DNA of 64,000 nt. Source: Cryomorphaceae bacterium. GTDB taxonomy: Bacteria; Bacteroidota; Bacteroidia; Flavobacteriales_D; Sanyastnellaceae. The translations under genes were made by a program, and so were the position numbers. Below the pieces are notes generated by a model that ran no database searches, was not told the DNA's origin, and saw only the letters and a program-made list of their open reading frames with translations. This document shows, in pieces, positions 63,050 through 64,000 of the stretch (positions are counted from its first letter, which is position 1; every line of letters begins with the position of its first letter). Location of the stretch: assembly GCA_016124575.1 (NCBI GenBank), contig WGNM01000034.1, positions 1 through 64,000 of the forward strand. Direction: 5' to 3'.

Positions 63050-64000
63050 TTATTTGGCGAATTCACCACTCTTCAACATTGTTTTTTCTGTTTGAATCCC
63101 AAATGTGTATAATCCTTGATTCAAACTCGAAATGTCTATCGCGGTGCCTTCTGTTGGCAATTCATTCAGTGTTTTTTCCATCACAAGTTGTCCTGTAATG
63201 CTGTTTATTTTGACAGTGATCTGTCCTTCAACAGCTTCTTCTGCTTGGATCATCAAGCTTTGATCTGTAAATGTAACATCGAGCTTTAGCTCTGAAGCAG
63301 TCGTTTCTTGATCGGTCAAGTTTGCAAGCATTTCTACACCTGAGAAATCGCCTGTTGACTGCACTCCAGTTACTGATACTAAGGTTTCAAATGTATCCGT
63401 GCAGTTTTCGTTTGAAGCAGTAAGTCGGACGTTGTACTGCCCCCAATGCTGATAGCTGTGTGCTGGCATTGTGCTCAAACTATCCGATGTGCCATCGCCA
63501 AATTCCCATTTGAATGAATGACAATTTGTGGAGCTTGTGTTATTGAATTGAATGAGCCCTCCATCAGCAATGCTGACTACAGACTCTGATGCCTCGAAAC
63601 TGGCGGTTACAGCGTTGTTGTCAATCAATTCTATAGTGGATTTTCTGAATGAATTTTGACAAAAGTTGGAAGCCGTGAATTCATAAATACCACTCGAAAG
63701 TCCTGAAATTAAGGAGTCCGACGAAACATCATTTAGCACAATTGTCGTCGCATTTTCAAGATCAGTTAACGAGATGTCCCATGACCTATAATCACCAATT
63801 TGGAATATAACAAGTCCGTTTTCTTCGCTATTGCAAGCAGGTGCCGAGACATGGGTTATAATATCGAAATCTGGTGCAGTATCTATTTGAATGATTTTTT
63901 CTGCGCTGTTGCACACTTCGGCATTGTTGGTAATGCGCACTTCGTAAAATCCTGGGGCAAGGTCGTCGAGAACATCTGCAGACGTTGAGTTCTCTGTTGT
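63050..64000 (-). CDS. Paralogous T9SS type A surface protein, C-terminal part (cut by window edge)
   Basis: Open from the window edge (64000) down to 63050, about 316 residues of the C-terminus; the 5' end is outside. The visible part repeats the neighbour's layout: a PGFYEVRITNNAEVCNS segment, a PKD domain (CHSFKWEFGDGTSDSLST, YQHWGQYNVRLTASNENC), and a T9SS type A tail (DVTFTDQSLMIQAEEAVEG, GLYTFGIQTEKTML). Similarity to the adjacent protein is strongest in the last 80 residues. It arose by tandem duplication. Confidence 0.88.
   Translation of the reverse strand, partial: TTENSTSADVLDDLAPGFYEVRITNNAEVCNSAEKIIQIDTAPDFDIITHVSAPACNSEENGLVIFQIGDYRSWDISLTDLENATTIVLNDVSSDSLISGLSSGIYEFTASNFCQNSFRKSTIELIDNNAVTASFEASESVVSIADGGLIQFNNTSSTNCHSFKWEFGDGTSDSLSTMPAHSYQHWGQYNVRLTASNENCTDTFETLVSVTGVQSTGDFSGVEMLANLTDQETTASELKLDVTFTDQSLMIQAEEAVEGQITVKINSITGQLVMEKTLNELPTEGTAIDISSLNQGLYTFGIQTEKTMLKSGEFAK

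Noticed and set aside
1-64000. CRISPR array
   Set aside because: No regularly spaced 23-40 base direct repeats are visible; repeats seen are protein-domain repeats or homopolymers.

Overview
The window looks like the chromosome of a Bacteroidota bacterium, probably of the Flavobacteriia and related marine or freshwater lineages. The evidence is several secreted proteins with type IX secretion (T9SS) C-terminal sorting domains of both type A and type B, a TonB-dependent receptor with a CarboxypepD_reg-like N-terminus, many lipoproteins with a short hydrophobic stretch ending in Cys, weak Shine-Dalgarno sites, and repeated TAnnTTTG promoter elements typical of the phylum. I cannot place it to genus.

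Region by region. 1-5760 is an accessory stretch: the start of an IS1595-like transposase at the left edge, a decayed IS982-like transposase, a secreted gene broken by two amber codons, a DUF1287 protein, a DUF4041/T5orf172 GIY-YIG-like protein and a likely toxin-antitoxin pair with a Panacea (SocA-like) antitoxin. 6006-7750 is dnaX, split into gamma and tau frames by an A10 tract containing A AAA AAG. 7803-14304 holds a Spy-like periplasmic protein, a TonB-dependent receptor, an Hsp15-like S4 protein, a GNAT, an acyltransferase and an APC permease. 14445-19156 is an aminotransferase followed by a tightly overlapping glycosyltransferase cassette (DPM1-like GT2, CESA-like GT2, GT-C mannosyltransferase-like). 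19132-22156 is the most intriguing operon: a GshB-like ATP-grasp ligase overlapping a fusion of an N-formylglutamate amidohydrolase domain with a DUF1704/QEGLA metallopeptidase domain.

22444-33592 is rich in secreted proteins: a PNGase F-like deglycosylase carrying a large LamG-containing insertion, an S8 protease with a lipoprotein and a MORN/YwqK protein in one overlapping operon, malate dehydrogenase, an outer-membrane barrel and an FG-GAP/VCBS protein. 33644-53126 is mostly housekeeping: pckA, rsmE, a GH20 hexosaminidase, smpB, bioA with a ketosynthase, pyrD, an MsbA-like ABC exporter, purB, a metallo-beta-lactamase-fold hydrolase and a DAHP synthase/chorismate mutase. 53287-53609 holds tRNA-Leu(GAG) and tRNA-Lys(UUU). 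53716-64000 holds a GNAT-like protein, a type B T9SS protein with CUB/PKD/P domains, an IGHMBP2-like helicase and two tandem paralogous T9SS surface proteins, the second cut by the window edge.

Three themes connect genes. Secreted glycoprotein breakdown may combine the PNGase F-like enzyme, the GH20 hexosaminidase and proteases. Envelope glycan building may use the GT cassette, acyltransferase and ABC exporter. Peptide or amino-acid amide making and breaking may be the job of the ATP-grasp/FGase/DUF1704 operon. In addition, four genes (hslR, smpB, pyrD, DUF983) have a TAnnTTTG element exactly four bases before the ATG, which predicts leaderless transcripts.
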